9,072 nucleotides of DNA from Candidatus Auribacterota bacterium. Lineage in GTDB: Bacteria > Auribacterota > JAFGBW01. A model generated the notes under the pieces. The model made no database searches, was not told the origin of the DNA, and saw only the letters and a list, made by a program, of their open reading frames with translations. How positions within the stretch are numbered: the stretch's first letter is position 1; the number at the start of each line of letters is the position of its first letter. The stretch covers positions 1 to 9,072 of the forward strand of contig JAFGBW010000101.1 of NCBI GenBank assembly GCA_016932965.1, given 5' to 3'. This document shows positions 1 to 6,608 of this stretch, piece by piece. The position numbers and the translations under genes were made by a program.

Positions 1-38
1 AAGTATTCTTCTTCCTTCTGACTGGGTTTCATAGTCAT
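1..38 (-). CDS. 5' end of a gene leaving the window, unknown product (partial)
   Basis: Only the first 12 codons and part of the next are visible. They read MTMKPSQKEEEY on the minus strand and run off the left edge. The start is well supported: a perfect AGGAGG at 44-49 lies 5 bases upstream of the ATG at 36-38. A second in-frame ATG two codons later (30-32) is less well spaced. The visible N-terminus is charged and hydrophilic, so there is no signal peptide at this end. It vaguely recalls the start of small TFIIB-type zinc-ribbon proteins, but that is a memory-level impression from very few residues and is not proposed as a function. The gene is divergent from the small membrane protein at 167-403, so both probably use the 39-166 spacer for their promoters. 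Confidence 0.55.
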   Translation of the reverse strand, partial: MTMKPSQKEEEY

Positions 39-114
39 AACGGCCTCCTTGATGAATCATGATTTTATCTGATTTCCATCCGGATTCAAAAGAAATACTT
101 TGTCATTTTTTCTT

Positions 115-143
115 TTTACCTCATGATGAGTTTACGTTATAAG
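115..143 (+). promoter_or_regulatory. Possible sigma-70 promoter for the small membrane protein gene
   Basis: TTTACC at 115-120 (4 of 6 matches to the -35 consensus) and TATAAG at 138-143 (5 of 6 to the -10 consensus) are separated by 17 bases. This would start transcription near 150, just ahead of the GAGG ribosome-binding site at 155-158, leaving a very short leader. The surroundings are AT-rich, so a chance match is possible. Confidence 0.33.
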
Positions 144-166
144 GTTTTACATGCGAGGATAACAAC

Positions 167-403
167 ATGTCCAACACATTGATCGTGATCATTTTGATTA
201 TTATTTTGGTTTCGGGAACACGGCTTCAGGATTATAAGCTGCGTCTGGTGGAAATCCCCTGGTGGCTGATTGTTCTAGGCGGTTTCACCGTCAGCCTTCT
301 GGGCCTTTTCAAATACAATGACGACCGGATTATTTTTTCCGGCTGCGGCATTCTTTTGATCGCAAAACTTTATTCTTTTCTGGATAGAAAAAACTGGGAA
401 TAA
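167..403 (+). CDS. Small three-helix membrane protein, unknown function
   Basis: This 78-residue protein is not a family I recognise. It is very hydrophobic, with three likely membrane segments at about residues 4-17, 31-48 and 55-70. Short charged loops separate them (QDYKLR after the first, KYNDDR after the second), and the C-terminus is polar (LDRKNWE). The two tryptophans at 32-33 mark an interfacial boundary. There is no signal-peptide cleavage site, lipobox or catalytic motif. The ATG is preceded by GAGG at 155-158, 8 bases away, so the start is credible. The gene stands alone: it is divergent from the partial gene at the left edge and followed by about 330 non-coding bases. It is likely a real integral inner-membrane protein; the role is unknown. 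Confidence 0.7.
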   Translation: MSNTLIVIILIIILVSGTRLQDYKLRLVEIPWWLIVLGGFTVSLLGLFKYNDDRIIFSGCGILLIAKLYSFLDRKNWE

Positions 404-460
404 TTCTCCTGCGTGAAAAATCAACTGTCACCGGCAAAACCGGCGGCTTGAAATTATTAT

Positions 461-486
461 TGGCTCAACACCACTTTATTGAGCCA
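461..486. repeat. 8-bp hairpin (TGGCTCAA stem)
   Basis: TGGCTCAA at 461-468 pairs perfectly with TTGAGCCA at 479-486 around a 10-base loop. The loop contains CCACTTTA (471-478), which recurs directly at 484-491. The second copy forms its own small palindrome, with CCACTT at 484-489 and AAGTGG at 491-496. The two stems share bases 484-486, so they are mutually exclusive as RNA folds. No T-run follows, so it is not a convincing terminator. Confidence 0.5.
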
Positions 487-519
487 CTTTAAGTGGAATT
501 ATCGTTTATCAATTTATTA

Positions 520-645
520 AATATTTTTCACCACGGGGTCACGGAGATGCTCATCATGCCTTTGCATGATGAGCATGGGATATATTTAATCGCAGGCGTT
601 TCGCCTGCCCCCTCCGTGCTCTCCGTGTCCTCTGGGATAAAATTA
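520..645. repeat. Palindromic intergenic element, CACCACGG family, with two nested hairpins
   Basis: The left end (AAATATTTTTCACCACGG, then GGTCACGGAGA) closely matches the left end of the element at 4758-4921. The right end (CTCCGTGCTCTCCGTG, 612-627, then TCCTCTGGGATAAAATTA) matches that element's right end. The outer arms are partly complementary. Inside are two perfect hairpins not found in the other copy. One is a 13-bp stem (547-559 with 564-576) around the loop CTTT. The other is a 7-bp stem (GCAGGCG 592-598, CGCCTGC 602-608) around TTT. There is no transposase or coding frame. It looks like a non-autonomous palindromic repeat; boundaries are approximate. Confidence 0.65.
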
Positions 646-735
646 ATTTTAGATACTTCCGGAATTGTCAAACTCTGGAAGTCCAAAACCTGAGGGGGTT
701 GTTTACCGTATTAACTTATTCCTAGGAGACTGAAT

Positions 736-1146
736 ATGCCTGTGATTACAGATTTTAAAGTGGGCCAAACCGCCTCCCTCACGAAAAAATTCGAAAAAAA
801 CGACGTGATCCAATTTGCTGAAATCTCTCTGGATAAGAATCCGATTCACCTCGATGAAAAATATGCCAGGCAAAGCCTCTTTGGGAAGCCTGTGGTACAT
901 GGGATTCTGCAGGCGGGCCTTATTTCAGCGGTTTTGGGGAATAAACTCCCCGGTCCCGGGTCCATCTACCGCGAACAAAACCTCACTTTCAAAAAACCTG
1001 CTTTTATCGGAGATACGCTCACTGCCACGGTTGAAATCATTGAAATCAAGGAACGGATCGGATTGCTTGTCCTTAAGACCATTGTCACGAACCAGGACGG
1101 ACTCCTTCTCATTGAAGGAATTGCCAAAGGCCTGGTACAAAAATGA
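736..1146 (+). CDS. MaoC-like (R)-specific enoyl-CoA hydratase/dehydratase
   Basis: This 136-residue protein has the length and sequence of a single hot-dog-fold MaoC-like hydratase. These enzymes add water to trans-2-enoyl-CoA (or enoyl-ACP) to give the (R)-3-hydroxyacyl thioester, serving polyhydroxyalkanoate supply, fatty-acid metabolism or related acyl-CoA pathways in the cytoplasm. The hydratase motif is intact at residues 28-40 (AEISLDKNPIHLD). Asp33 and His38 correspond to the catalytic pair of PhaJ-type hydratases, with Asn35-Pro36 between them. The conserved segments FGKPVVHGILQAGLIS (49-64), LPGPGSIY and FKKPAFIGDTL follow. The start is fixed by AGGAG at 724-728, 7 bases upstream of the ATG. 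It has no operon partner on either side, so the substrate cannot be inferred from context. The family is clear; the precise substrate and any phaJ label are not. Confidence 0.92.
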   Translation: MPVITDFKVGQTASLTKKFEKNDVIQFAEISLDKNPIHLDEKYARQSLFGKPVVHGILQAGLISAVLGNKLPGPGSIYREQNLTFKKPAFIGDTLTATVEIIEIKERIGLLVLKTIVTNQDGLLLIEGIAKGLVQK

Positions 1147-1189
1147 ATCGTTGCCGATGAGTGATTCATCAAAAAAAATTTTCTGATCC

Positions 1190-1218
1190 AGCATCTTTTT
1201 TTACAAAAAACAGATGCT
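1190..1218. repeat. Hairpin behind the hydratase gene, possible bidirectional terminator
   Basis: AGCATCT (1190-1196) pairs with AGATGCT (1212-1218). After one mismatch, the T-run at 1197-1202 pairs with the A-run at 1205-1210. The stem is AT-rich with only two GC pairs at its base, and no separate T-tract follows, so termination activity is uncertain. Its position 44 bases after the hydratase stop codon fits a transcript end. Confidence 0.35.
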
Positions 1219-1247
1219 ATGTATTTGAATTATCCTTGTTTACTATG

Positions 1248-1303
1248 GTAATATAATATTACAATTTTAAGTAAATAATGAAAAAATTGAAATATTATAT
1301 TAC
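1248..1303. repeat. 21-bp AT-rich inverted repeat
   Basis: The left arm 1248-1268 (begins GTAATATAATATT, ends CAATTTT) and right arm 1283-1303 (begins AAAATTG, ends AATATTATATTAC) are complementary at 20 of 21 positions around a 14-base loop. Within it, ATATTACAAT occurs as a direct repeat at 1256-1265 and 1297-1306. Such length and symmetry exceed casual expectation even in AT-rich DNA. It could be an operator for a dimeric regulator, an RNA stem or an element end. Confidence 0.55.
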
Positions 1304-1415
1304 AATATATTTTTCTGTGCACCATATGTATAGAAAAATTATTTCATGAATACTATAACTCTCTCATAGACAATAACGTTAACTTGTTCCGATTGAATTA
1401 AGTAATACAAGAAAA

Positions 1416-1431
1416 TGGTATATAAACTGCA
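1416..1431 (+). promoter_or_regulatory. Possible sigma-54 (-24/-12) promoter of the pilin cluster
   Basis: TGGTATATAAACTGCA has the GG and GC dinucleotides at the exact -24/-12 spacing (1417-1418 and 1429-1430) and fits TGGYAYR-N4-YTGCA. It would start transcription near 1442, about 90 bases before the first pilin gene. Pilin genes are often sigma-54 dependent in other bacteria. Several consensus bases differ and the region is AT-rich, so this remains a candidate. Confidence 0.28.
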
Positions 1432-1530
1432 GTATTATGGTTAAGCTTTTAGTGACAAAACATTAATTATATAAATTCCTGTAATAAATAGTTATTTGAA
1501 GATCCTAAGAGGGGCCAGAAGGAGGAAAAG

Positions 1531-2913
1531 ATGAAAAAAATCAAACTTTGGCTTTCCCAGGGAAGTTCCCTCGTTGTATCCATTATTTTTTCAACCATCA
1601 TGGGTATGGGTGTGGTCGGAATCCTGCACTATCAATACACCACCCATAAAATGAATCACAAATCATTTGAAGGGAATAAAGCCCGATACCTTGCGGAATC
1701 AGGCATCCAGATTGCCATGGATGAATTGAACACCCAATCCATTCCTTTTTCCGGAACCGGCAGTTATACCTGGGCCAACAGCGGGTCCACTTATACGTTG
1801 AATCGATCAGATATCGGACCCGTCAATATCGTGGTGAACTATACCAATCCCAATGATGTGGTGATTCAAAGCCACGGAACATACCAGACGGTCACAAAAG
1901 GCCTGGAGGTCCATGCCATCAAAGCCGGCACCTCGCCCATCCATCCCATCTTCCCCGGAGCCATCGCCTCCATGTCGGATGTGGTCACCATGAGTGCCTT
2001 CACAGTGGATTCGTATTCCAACGGCATCTATAATCCAGCCAGCCCCGGATACAACGGACATATTTTTACCAAAGACGATTCCATCAATTTAAAATCCGGG
2101 GCCATCGTGAGAGGCCATATCTATGCCCCACCCAATCCCGCGCCTACTTTTTCAACAGGCTCTCCCTCCAACGGAATGGTCTATCATACCGCAGCAGATG
2201 AAGCTGCCAGTAACAACTGCGGCGGAAGCACAGGCGAATTCTCAACCTTCAGACCTGTTGCCATCCCACCGCATCTTTTAATGACGAATCCACCCAGTGC
2301 GACTCTTTCCTCAGGCGGCAGTTACGGATCCGGACATTATATCGGGGCCAATAATCTAGGCAACCTGACATTCACCGGAGGTTTTTATAAAATTGACGGA
2401 AATGTTGACCTCGGCAACGGAGCTGTTCTGACCGTTCAGGGAAAATCCGATATTTATATCACCGGGAACCTCGACCTCGGCAATAGCGCCACGATCGTCA
2501 ATTATACGTTAAAGGCAGACGGGCCGGATCCTGATGCTCTTCCTGATGTGGACCAGGTTTTCACCCTGCGGATTTATGTGGACGGAGGACTCACCTTTTC
2601 CCAGGGCAATGAAGTGAACATGTACTGCAGTTACGATGTGACTAAATTACAGCTCTACGGATGCGGAAGCGGTCATTTTGCTTCCCCGGCAAAAAAATTC
2701 AACATCAAAAACGGAGGGGCATTCTTCGGCTTTGTTTATGCCCCTTATTACGAGGTGGAATTCAATAACGCCAACGAAGTTTTCGGGGCCTTTGCAGTCT
2801 ACCAGATCATCCCCAAGAACGGCTCCAAAATACATTTTGATGAAAGGCTGTGGGGCATCATTGACGGCGTGGCTCCTGATAAGTATGGACTCAGCGGGTG
2901 GAATGAAATATAA
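1531..2913 (+). CDS. PilX-like pilus assembly protein with beta-rich C-terminal domain
   Basis: This 460-residue protein begins with a short basic leader (MKKIKLWLSQ) and a hydrophobic helix at residues 12-33 that follows Gly11. That is the arrangement of a class III signal peptide processed by prepilin peptidase. The next segment (SFEGNKARYLAESGIQIAMDEL, split around residues 45-66) is the alpha-helical N-terminal pattern of PilX-type minor pilins. Glu at mature position 5 is absent (Val16), as in GspK-type tip pseudopilins. The remainder is beta-rich, with short turns of alternating hydrophobics (for example 277-325) and a repeat-like C-terminal stretch at 398-440 (GFVYAPYYEVEFNNANEVFG). 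I associate that stretch with the beta-helical C-terminal domain common in long PilX-like proteins. Cysteines 230, 366 and 378 could form a disulfide outside the cytoplasm. The ATG has an ideal AAGGAGG 5 bases upstream. It is the first gene of the pilin cluster and overlaps the next one. Confidence 0.8.
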   Translation: MKKIKLWLSQGSSLVVSIIFSTIMGMGVVGILHYQYTTHKMNHKSFEGNKARYLAESGIQIAMDELNTQSIPFSGTGSYTWANSGSTYTLNRSDIGPVNIVVNYTNPNDVVIQSHGTYQTVTKGLEVHAIKAGTSPIHPIFPGAIASMSDVVTMSAFTVDSYSNGIYNPASPGYNGHIFTKDDSINLKSGAIVRGHIYAPPNPAPTFSTGSPSNGMVYHTAADEAASNNCGGSTGEFSTFRPVAIPPHLLMTNPPSATLSSGGSYGSGHYIGANNLGNLTFTGGFYKIDGNVDLGNGAVLTVQGKSDIYITGNLDLGNSATIVNYTLKADGPDPDALPDVDQVFTLRIYVDGGLTFSQGNEVNMYCSYDVTKLQLYGCGSGHFASPAKKFNIKNGGAFFGFVYAPYYEVEFNNANEVFGAFAVYQIIPKNGSKIHFDERLWGIIDGVAPDKYGLSGWNEI

Positions 2914-3376
2914 TGACACTGTCATGAAAACCGCCCCCATTTCATTTAAAAGAGTCCTGCGAGGTTTTTCACTGGTTGAACTCATGATCGCCATCTTTGT
3001 ATTTTTAGTCATTTTCTCCTGGGTCATGAAAGGTCTGAGTAACATTGTCCAGGTTCAAAAGCAGTCCCAGGAACTCGCTATTGCCTCCCAGATTTTAGGC
3101 GATGTGACTGAAAAAATATGCTATCTGCGTTCCACAGGAGGCTGGGACATGATCGAAACATCCACTTTATCCTTTACGTCTTCAACCGTGGCGGAACTGA
3201 CCAGCTTGAAAAATGCCTCGGTCAATGCCACGGTGGTGCCCTATAAAGACCAATACGGAGCAGATGTTCCCACTTTGAAAAAAGTGGCCCTTGTACTCAA
3301 CTGGATTTCCCAAAATGGCGTTGCCAAATCAGAAACCTTTCAAATCGTCCTTTCCAAACCTCCTGCAGGAGCCTGA
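2903..3376 (+). CDS. PilV-like prepilin / pseudopilin
   Basis: This protein has 157 residues from this start. The prepilin peptidase motif RG|FSLVELMIAIFVFLV is intact: cleavage after Gly21 leaves Phe at +1 and Glu at +5 (residue 26), followed by the hydrophobic N-terminal helix to about residue 42. The rest is a small globular domain. Size and N-terminus match PilV/GspI-type minor pseudopilins, which initiate fibre assembly in the inner membrane. The start is ambiguous. The ATG at 2903 overlaps the previous gene by 11 bases, and the ATG at 2924 would give a more typical 14-residue leader (150 residues). Neither has a clear ribosome-binding site, so translation is probably coupled to the gene upstream. 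An upstream extension of the frame to 2678 is only a shadow of the PilX-like gene. Confidence 0.82.
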   Translation: MKYNDTVMKTAPISFKRVLRGFSLVELMIAIFVFLVIFSWVMKGLSNIVQVQKQSQELAIASQILGDVTEKICYLRSTGGWDMIETSTLSFTSSTVAELTSLKNASVNATVVPYKDQYGADVPTLKKVALVLNWISQNGVAKSETFQIVLSKPPAGA

Positions 3377-3379
3377 TTC

Positions 3380-4006
3380 ATGAAACAAAAAGGCTTTTCA
3401 TTAACGGAACTTCTCGTCAGCATGGCGGTTATTTTAATCATATCCGGCGGAATGTATTCCGCTTACCGCTATTACAGAACATCAGGCATCGCAGCGACCA
3501 AAAAAGCCATCAACCTCAACAATATGCGTGCCGCATTGGATAAATTAAAACACGATCTGCTGATTTCCCAGGGACTCTATGATAATGATTACTCTAAAGT
3601 GTACTCCGGACTCAGCGCATCCTTTTCAGGACAAACCACAGGAACCAGTCAGCTCATTGTTAAAGTCCCTTCCATCAATTCCTCGGGCCAATTTATCAAC
3701 TTATATGATCCGGAATATACGGATTACTACCATTATTATCTGTCCGGAGAGAAATTGATCAGAAAAACATACAAAAGCACCAAATCAGGTTCAGCCAGGT
3801 CCACGGACGATTACATTATGGCAGAAGGCCTGGATTCCATCACCTTCAGCGACGGGCTGAACCTTCTCGGCGCCTGTTCCAATGAAGATTTGTTGAGCCT
3901 GCGCCATTTACAGATCACCATCACAGCACTGGTTAAAAATACCATGGACGGCTCGACTCACACGGAAACATTAATACTCAACGTTTCATTCAGGAATTAC
4001 TTATGA
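3380..4006 (+). CDS. PilW-like prepilin / pseudopilin
   Basis: This 208-residue protein has a minimal leader (MKQKG), a canonical cleavage site after Gly5 (FSLTELLVSM) with Glu at +5 (residue 10), and a hydrophobic helix to about residue 28. The following helix carries LNNMRAALDKLKHDLLIS (46-63), a pattern typical of PilW/GspJ-type minor pilins. The C-terminal part is beta-rich and includes a tyrosine-rich stretch (DPEYTDYYHYYLSG, 110-123). AGGAG at 3367-3371 lies 8 bases before the ATG, and only 3 bases separate it from the preceding stop codon. Its TGA overlaps the next start as ATGA. It is expected to act with the PilV-like and PilX-like proteins in the priming or tip complex of a type IV pilus or pseudopilus. 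Confidence 0.83.
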   Translation: MKQKGFSLTELLVSMAVILIISGGMYSAYRYYRTSGIAATKKAINLNNMRAALDKLKHDLLISQGLYDNDYSKVYSGLSASFSGQTTGTSQLIVKVPSINSSGQFINLYDPEYTDYYHYYLSGEKLIRKTYKSTKSGSARSTDDYIMAEGLDSITFSDGLNLLGACSNEDLLSLRHLQITITALVKNTMDGSTHTETLILNVSFRNYL

Positions 4007-4422
4007 ACGCACCAACCCCGTTAAAAAGAAACATTCTAAAAATCAGGACCTATCATCAGAATAAACTGATGATGAGCATCTTTCTGGCCATGCTCCTTCC
4101 CACTCTCATTTTTGGAGGTGCCCTGTATTATCTGATAGACAAGATATCCTCACCCTACAATCAGGGGCAGGCAGTCCAGCCGGAACTTCTGGTGAATCCC
4201 GTTATATCCGCCATTTTAATCCTGTGTGTCATTTTCATCCCGCTCTGCCTGATTTATGCGATTATTTTGACCAACCGTTTTGTCGGCCCCATTGAAAGGG
4301 TATCAAAAAAAATGGATGAAATGATTCAAAGCGGCCAGATCAGCCATATTCAGGTAAGACCCAAGGACGCTTTGTTCCCCCTTGTGGATAAAATCAATAC
4401 TCTGCTCAATCAGAAAAAATAA
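4003..4422 (+). CDS. HAMP-only inner-membrane protein at the end of the pilin cluster
   Basis: This 139-residue protein has a basic N-terminus, a membrane helix at about 22-45, a 20-residue extracytoplasmic loop, and a second helix at about 66-90. A HAMP-like cytoplasmic segment follows, starting with the conserved Pro (GPI, 95-97) and continuing through ERVSKKMDEMIQSGQ to PLVDKINTLL (126-135). HAMP normally relays signals to a kinase, cyclase or methyl-accepting domain, but here the protein ends directly after it and no output domain is present. The usual Asp-Glu of the second HAMP helix reads Asp-Ala (122-123). It starts at ATGA overlapping the PilW-like stop codon, with AGGA at 3992-3995, so it is translationally coupled to the pilins. 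It could be an assembly or tension-sensing partner of the pilus or an adaptor for a separate kinase; both are inference. Confidence 0.72.
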   Translation: MNAPTPLKRNILKIRTYHQNKLMMSIFLAMLLPTLIFGGALYYLIDKISSPYNQGQAVQPELLVNPVISAILILCVIFIPLCLIYAIILTNRFVGPIERVSKKMDEMIQSGQISHIQVRPKDALFPLVDKINTLLNQKK

Positions 4423-4461
4423 AAAAGCGTGCTCCCAAAACAGATCTAACAGGAAATTGAT

Positions 4462-4710
4462 TTATCCAGACATGTCCCCGAAAACACGCACCTGGCTGGA
4501 ACTCACTTCCAGAAAACCTGACTGAACGGTAAACCGGTGCTCTTTTTCTTTGTCTGTCAGCCGGAGGATTCCCGGTTTTAAAATGGAGATGAAATCCGTA
4601 TGATGAGGAAGTATCCCGAAAGACCCCTTTTCTCCCGGAGCAACAACGGAATCCGCCTCCCCGTCAAAAAAGATCTGCTCCCCTGAAAAAATTTTTATTT
4701 TTAATGTCAT
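4462..4710 (-). CDS. atpC: ATP synthase F1 epsilon subunit, short form without C-terminal domain
   Basis: This 82-residue protein covers only the N-terminal beta-sandwich of epsilon. The family signature is clear: DSVVAPGEKGSFGILPHHTD (20-39), then LKPGILRL and SGFLEVSSSQVRVF. This domain binds gamma and the c-ring, and is needed for coupling and assembly. The C-terminal two-helix domain of usual 130-140 residue epsilons, which inhibits ATP hydrolysis, is missing. It is not hidden in another frame: the stop codon is followed by only 39 bases before the convergent pilin cluster. Short epsilons are known in groups such as Chlorobi and Bacteroidota, so this may be natural. The start is ATG with GGAAAG about 8 bases upstream. 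It is the last gene of the operon, separated from atpD by a 294-base gap filled by a palindromic element. Confidence 0.93.
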   Translation of the reverse strand: MTLKIKIFSGEQIFFDGEADSVVAPGEKGSFGILPHHTDFISILKPGILRLTDKEKEHRFTVQSGFLEVSSSQVRVFGDMSG

Positions 4711-4757
4711 GTTATGTCTTTCCGGTTGATAAAAATCCCGCTATAGCACCGGTTATC

Positions 4758-4921
4758 TAAAATATTTTTTCACCACGGAGGTCACAGAGAGCACAGAGGA
4801 AAATTAGAAAAATTTTGAGTCATGAGTTGGAATAATGAGATTTCTTTTAACTCAAAATTCAAAACTCAACACTCATAACTTCTAATCTCCGTGCTCTCTG
4901 TGTCCTCCGCGGTGAAATTAT
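4758..4921. repeat. Palindromic intergenic element, CACCACGGAG family (atpD-atpC gap)
   Basis: Arms 4768-4798 and 4887-4917 are complementary at 28 of 31 positions. The left arm reads TTTCACCACGGAGG, then CACAGAGAGCAC. A second inner stem (ATTAGAA 4803-4809, TTCTAAT 4880-4886) and further ACTCAAAA/TTTTGAGT complementarity (4850-4857 with 4813-4820) make this a nested hairpin about 150 bases long. It sits entirely between atpD and atpC and has no coding frame or transposase. Both ends match the element at 520-645, and the inner AACTCAAAATTC motif recurs in the element at 6432-6579. Confidence 0.8.
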
Positions 4922-5004
4922 TTCTATTAAAATTCCCTGAATGGCCAGATTGCATGATTCCCTCACCTGACTTTGGCTCTCATTGTTGTCATGCTATTGC
5001 TGCA

Positions 5005-6411
<1,407 letters not shown>

Positions 6412-6431
6412 CTAACTCCTTTTATTTTTCT

Positions 6432-6579
6432 ATAACCACGAAATTCACTAAAATCACGAAAAAAATAGGAAAAATCTAAAGTTGTGAATTTTCAGAACCG
6501 GGTGAAATGAGAAAATCATATTCCAACTCAAAATTCAACACTACTCAGTCTTTCCTTCGTGTTTCCCGTGGTTTTTAAT
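6432..6579. repeat. Palindromic intergenic element, AACCACGAA type (atpG-atpD gap)
   Basis: The left end (AACCACGAAATTCACT, then AAATCACGAA, 6434-6460) and right end (TTCGTGTTTCCCGTGGTT, 6556-6573) are inverted, with imperfect complementarity. Matches are best at AACCACG/CGTGGTT and CACGAA/TTCGTG. Between them, AACTCAAAATTCAACACT (6525-6542) repeats the core of the element at 4758-4921 in the same orientation, so the two elements are related despite different tips. It lies between the atpD start and the atpG stop codon and carries no gene. Confidence 0.65.
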
Positions 6580-6608
6580 CATTGATCTCCCTGCTATTGA
6601 TCAGATAA

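Larger units (their letters stand above)
404..735. other. Non-coding spacer rich in inverted repeats
   Basis: These 332 bases hold no convincing gene. A 66-codon GTG-initiated frame at 493-693 is composed of repeat sequence and has no ribosome-binding site. The spacer contains a small CCGG/CCGG hairpin at 431-443 just behind the upstream gene, the hairpin at 461-486, the palindromic element at about 520-645, and a weak stem pairing 655-663 with 674-682. The AGGAG at 724-728 is the ribosome-binding site of the downstream gene. I see no clear promoter for that gene. Confidence 0.6.
1147..1530. other. AT-rich gene-free leader ahead of the pilin cluster
   Basis: These 384 bases are markedly AT-rich compared with both flanks and hold no plausible gene. 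The content is a hairpin at 1190-1218, a 21-bp inverted repeat at 1248-1303, a smaller inverted repeat (8-bp arms 1309-1316 and 1332-1339, with a CATATG between), and a possible sigma-54 site at 1416-1431. The strong ribosome-binding site AAGGAGG at 1519-1525 belongs to the next gene. It is probably the regulatory region of the pilin cluster, and possibly part of a decayed insertion. Confidence 0.5.

Noticed and set aside
493-693. 66-codon GTG-initiated frame on the plus strand
   Set aside because: It is built from the palindromic element and its nested hairpins, has no ribosome-binding site, and its translation has no recognisable protein character.
815-1194. Alternative frames over the hydratase gene
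   Set aside because: They overlap a gene with an intact catalytic motif and a good ribosome-binding site and have no family character of their own.
2678-2902. Long N-terminal extension of the PilV-like protein
   Set aside because: It lies in another frame of the PilX-like gene, and the prepilin leader begins only at 2903 or 2924; the extension would destroy the signal peptide.
4423-4461. Frameshifted remnant of the epsilon C-terminal domain
   Set aside because: Only 39 non-coding bases follow the atpC stop codon and none resemble the missing domain; the short form appears genuine.
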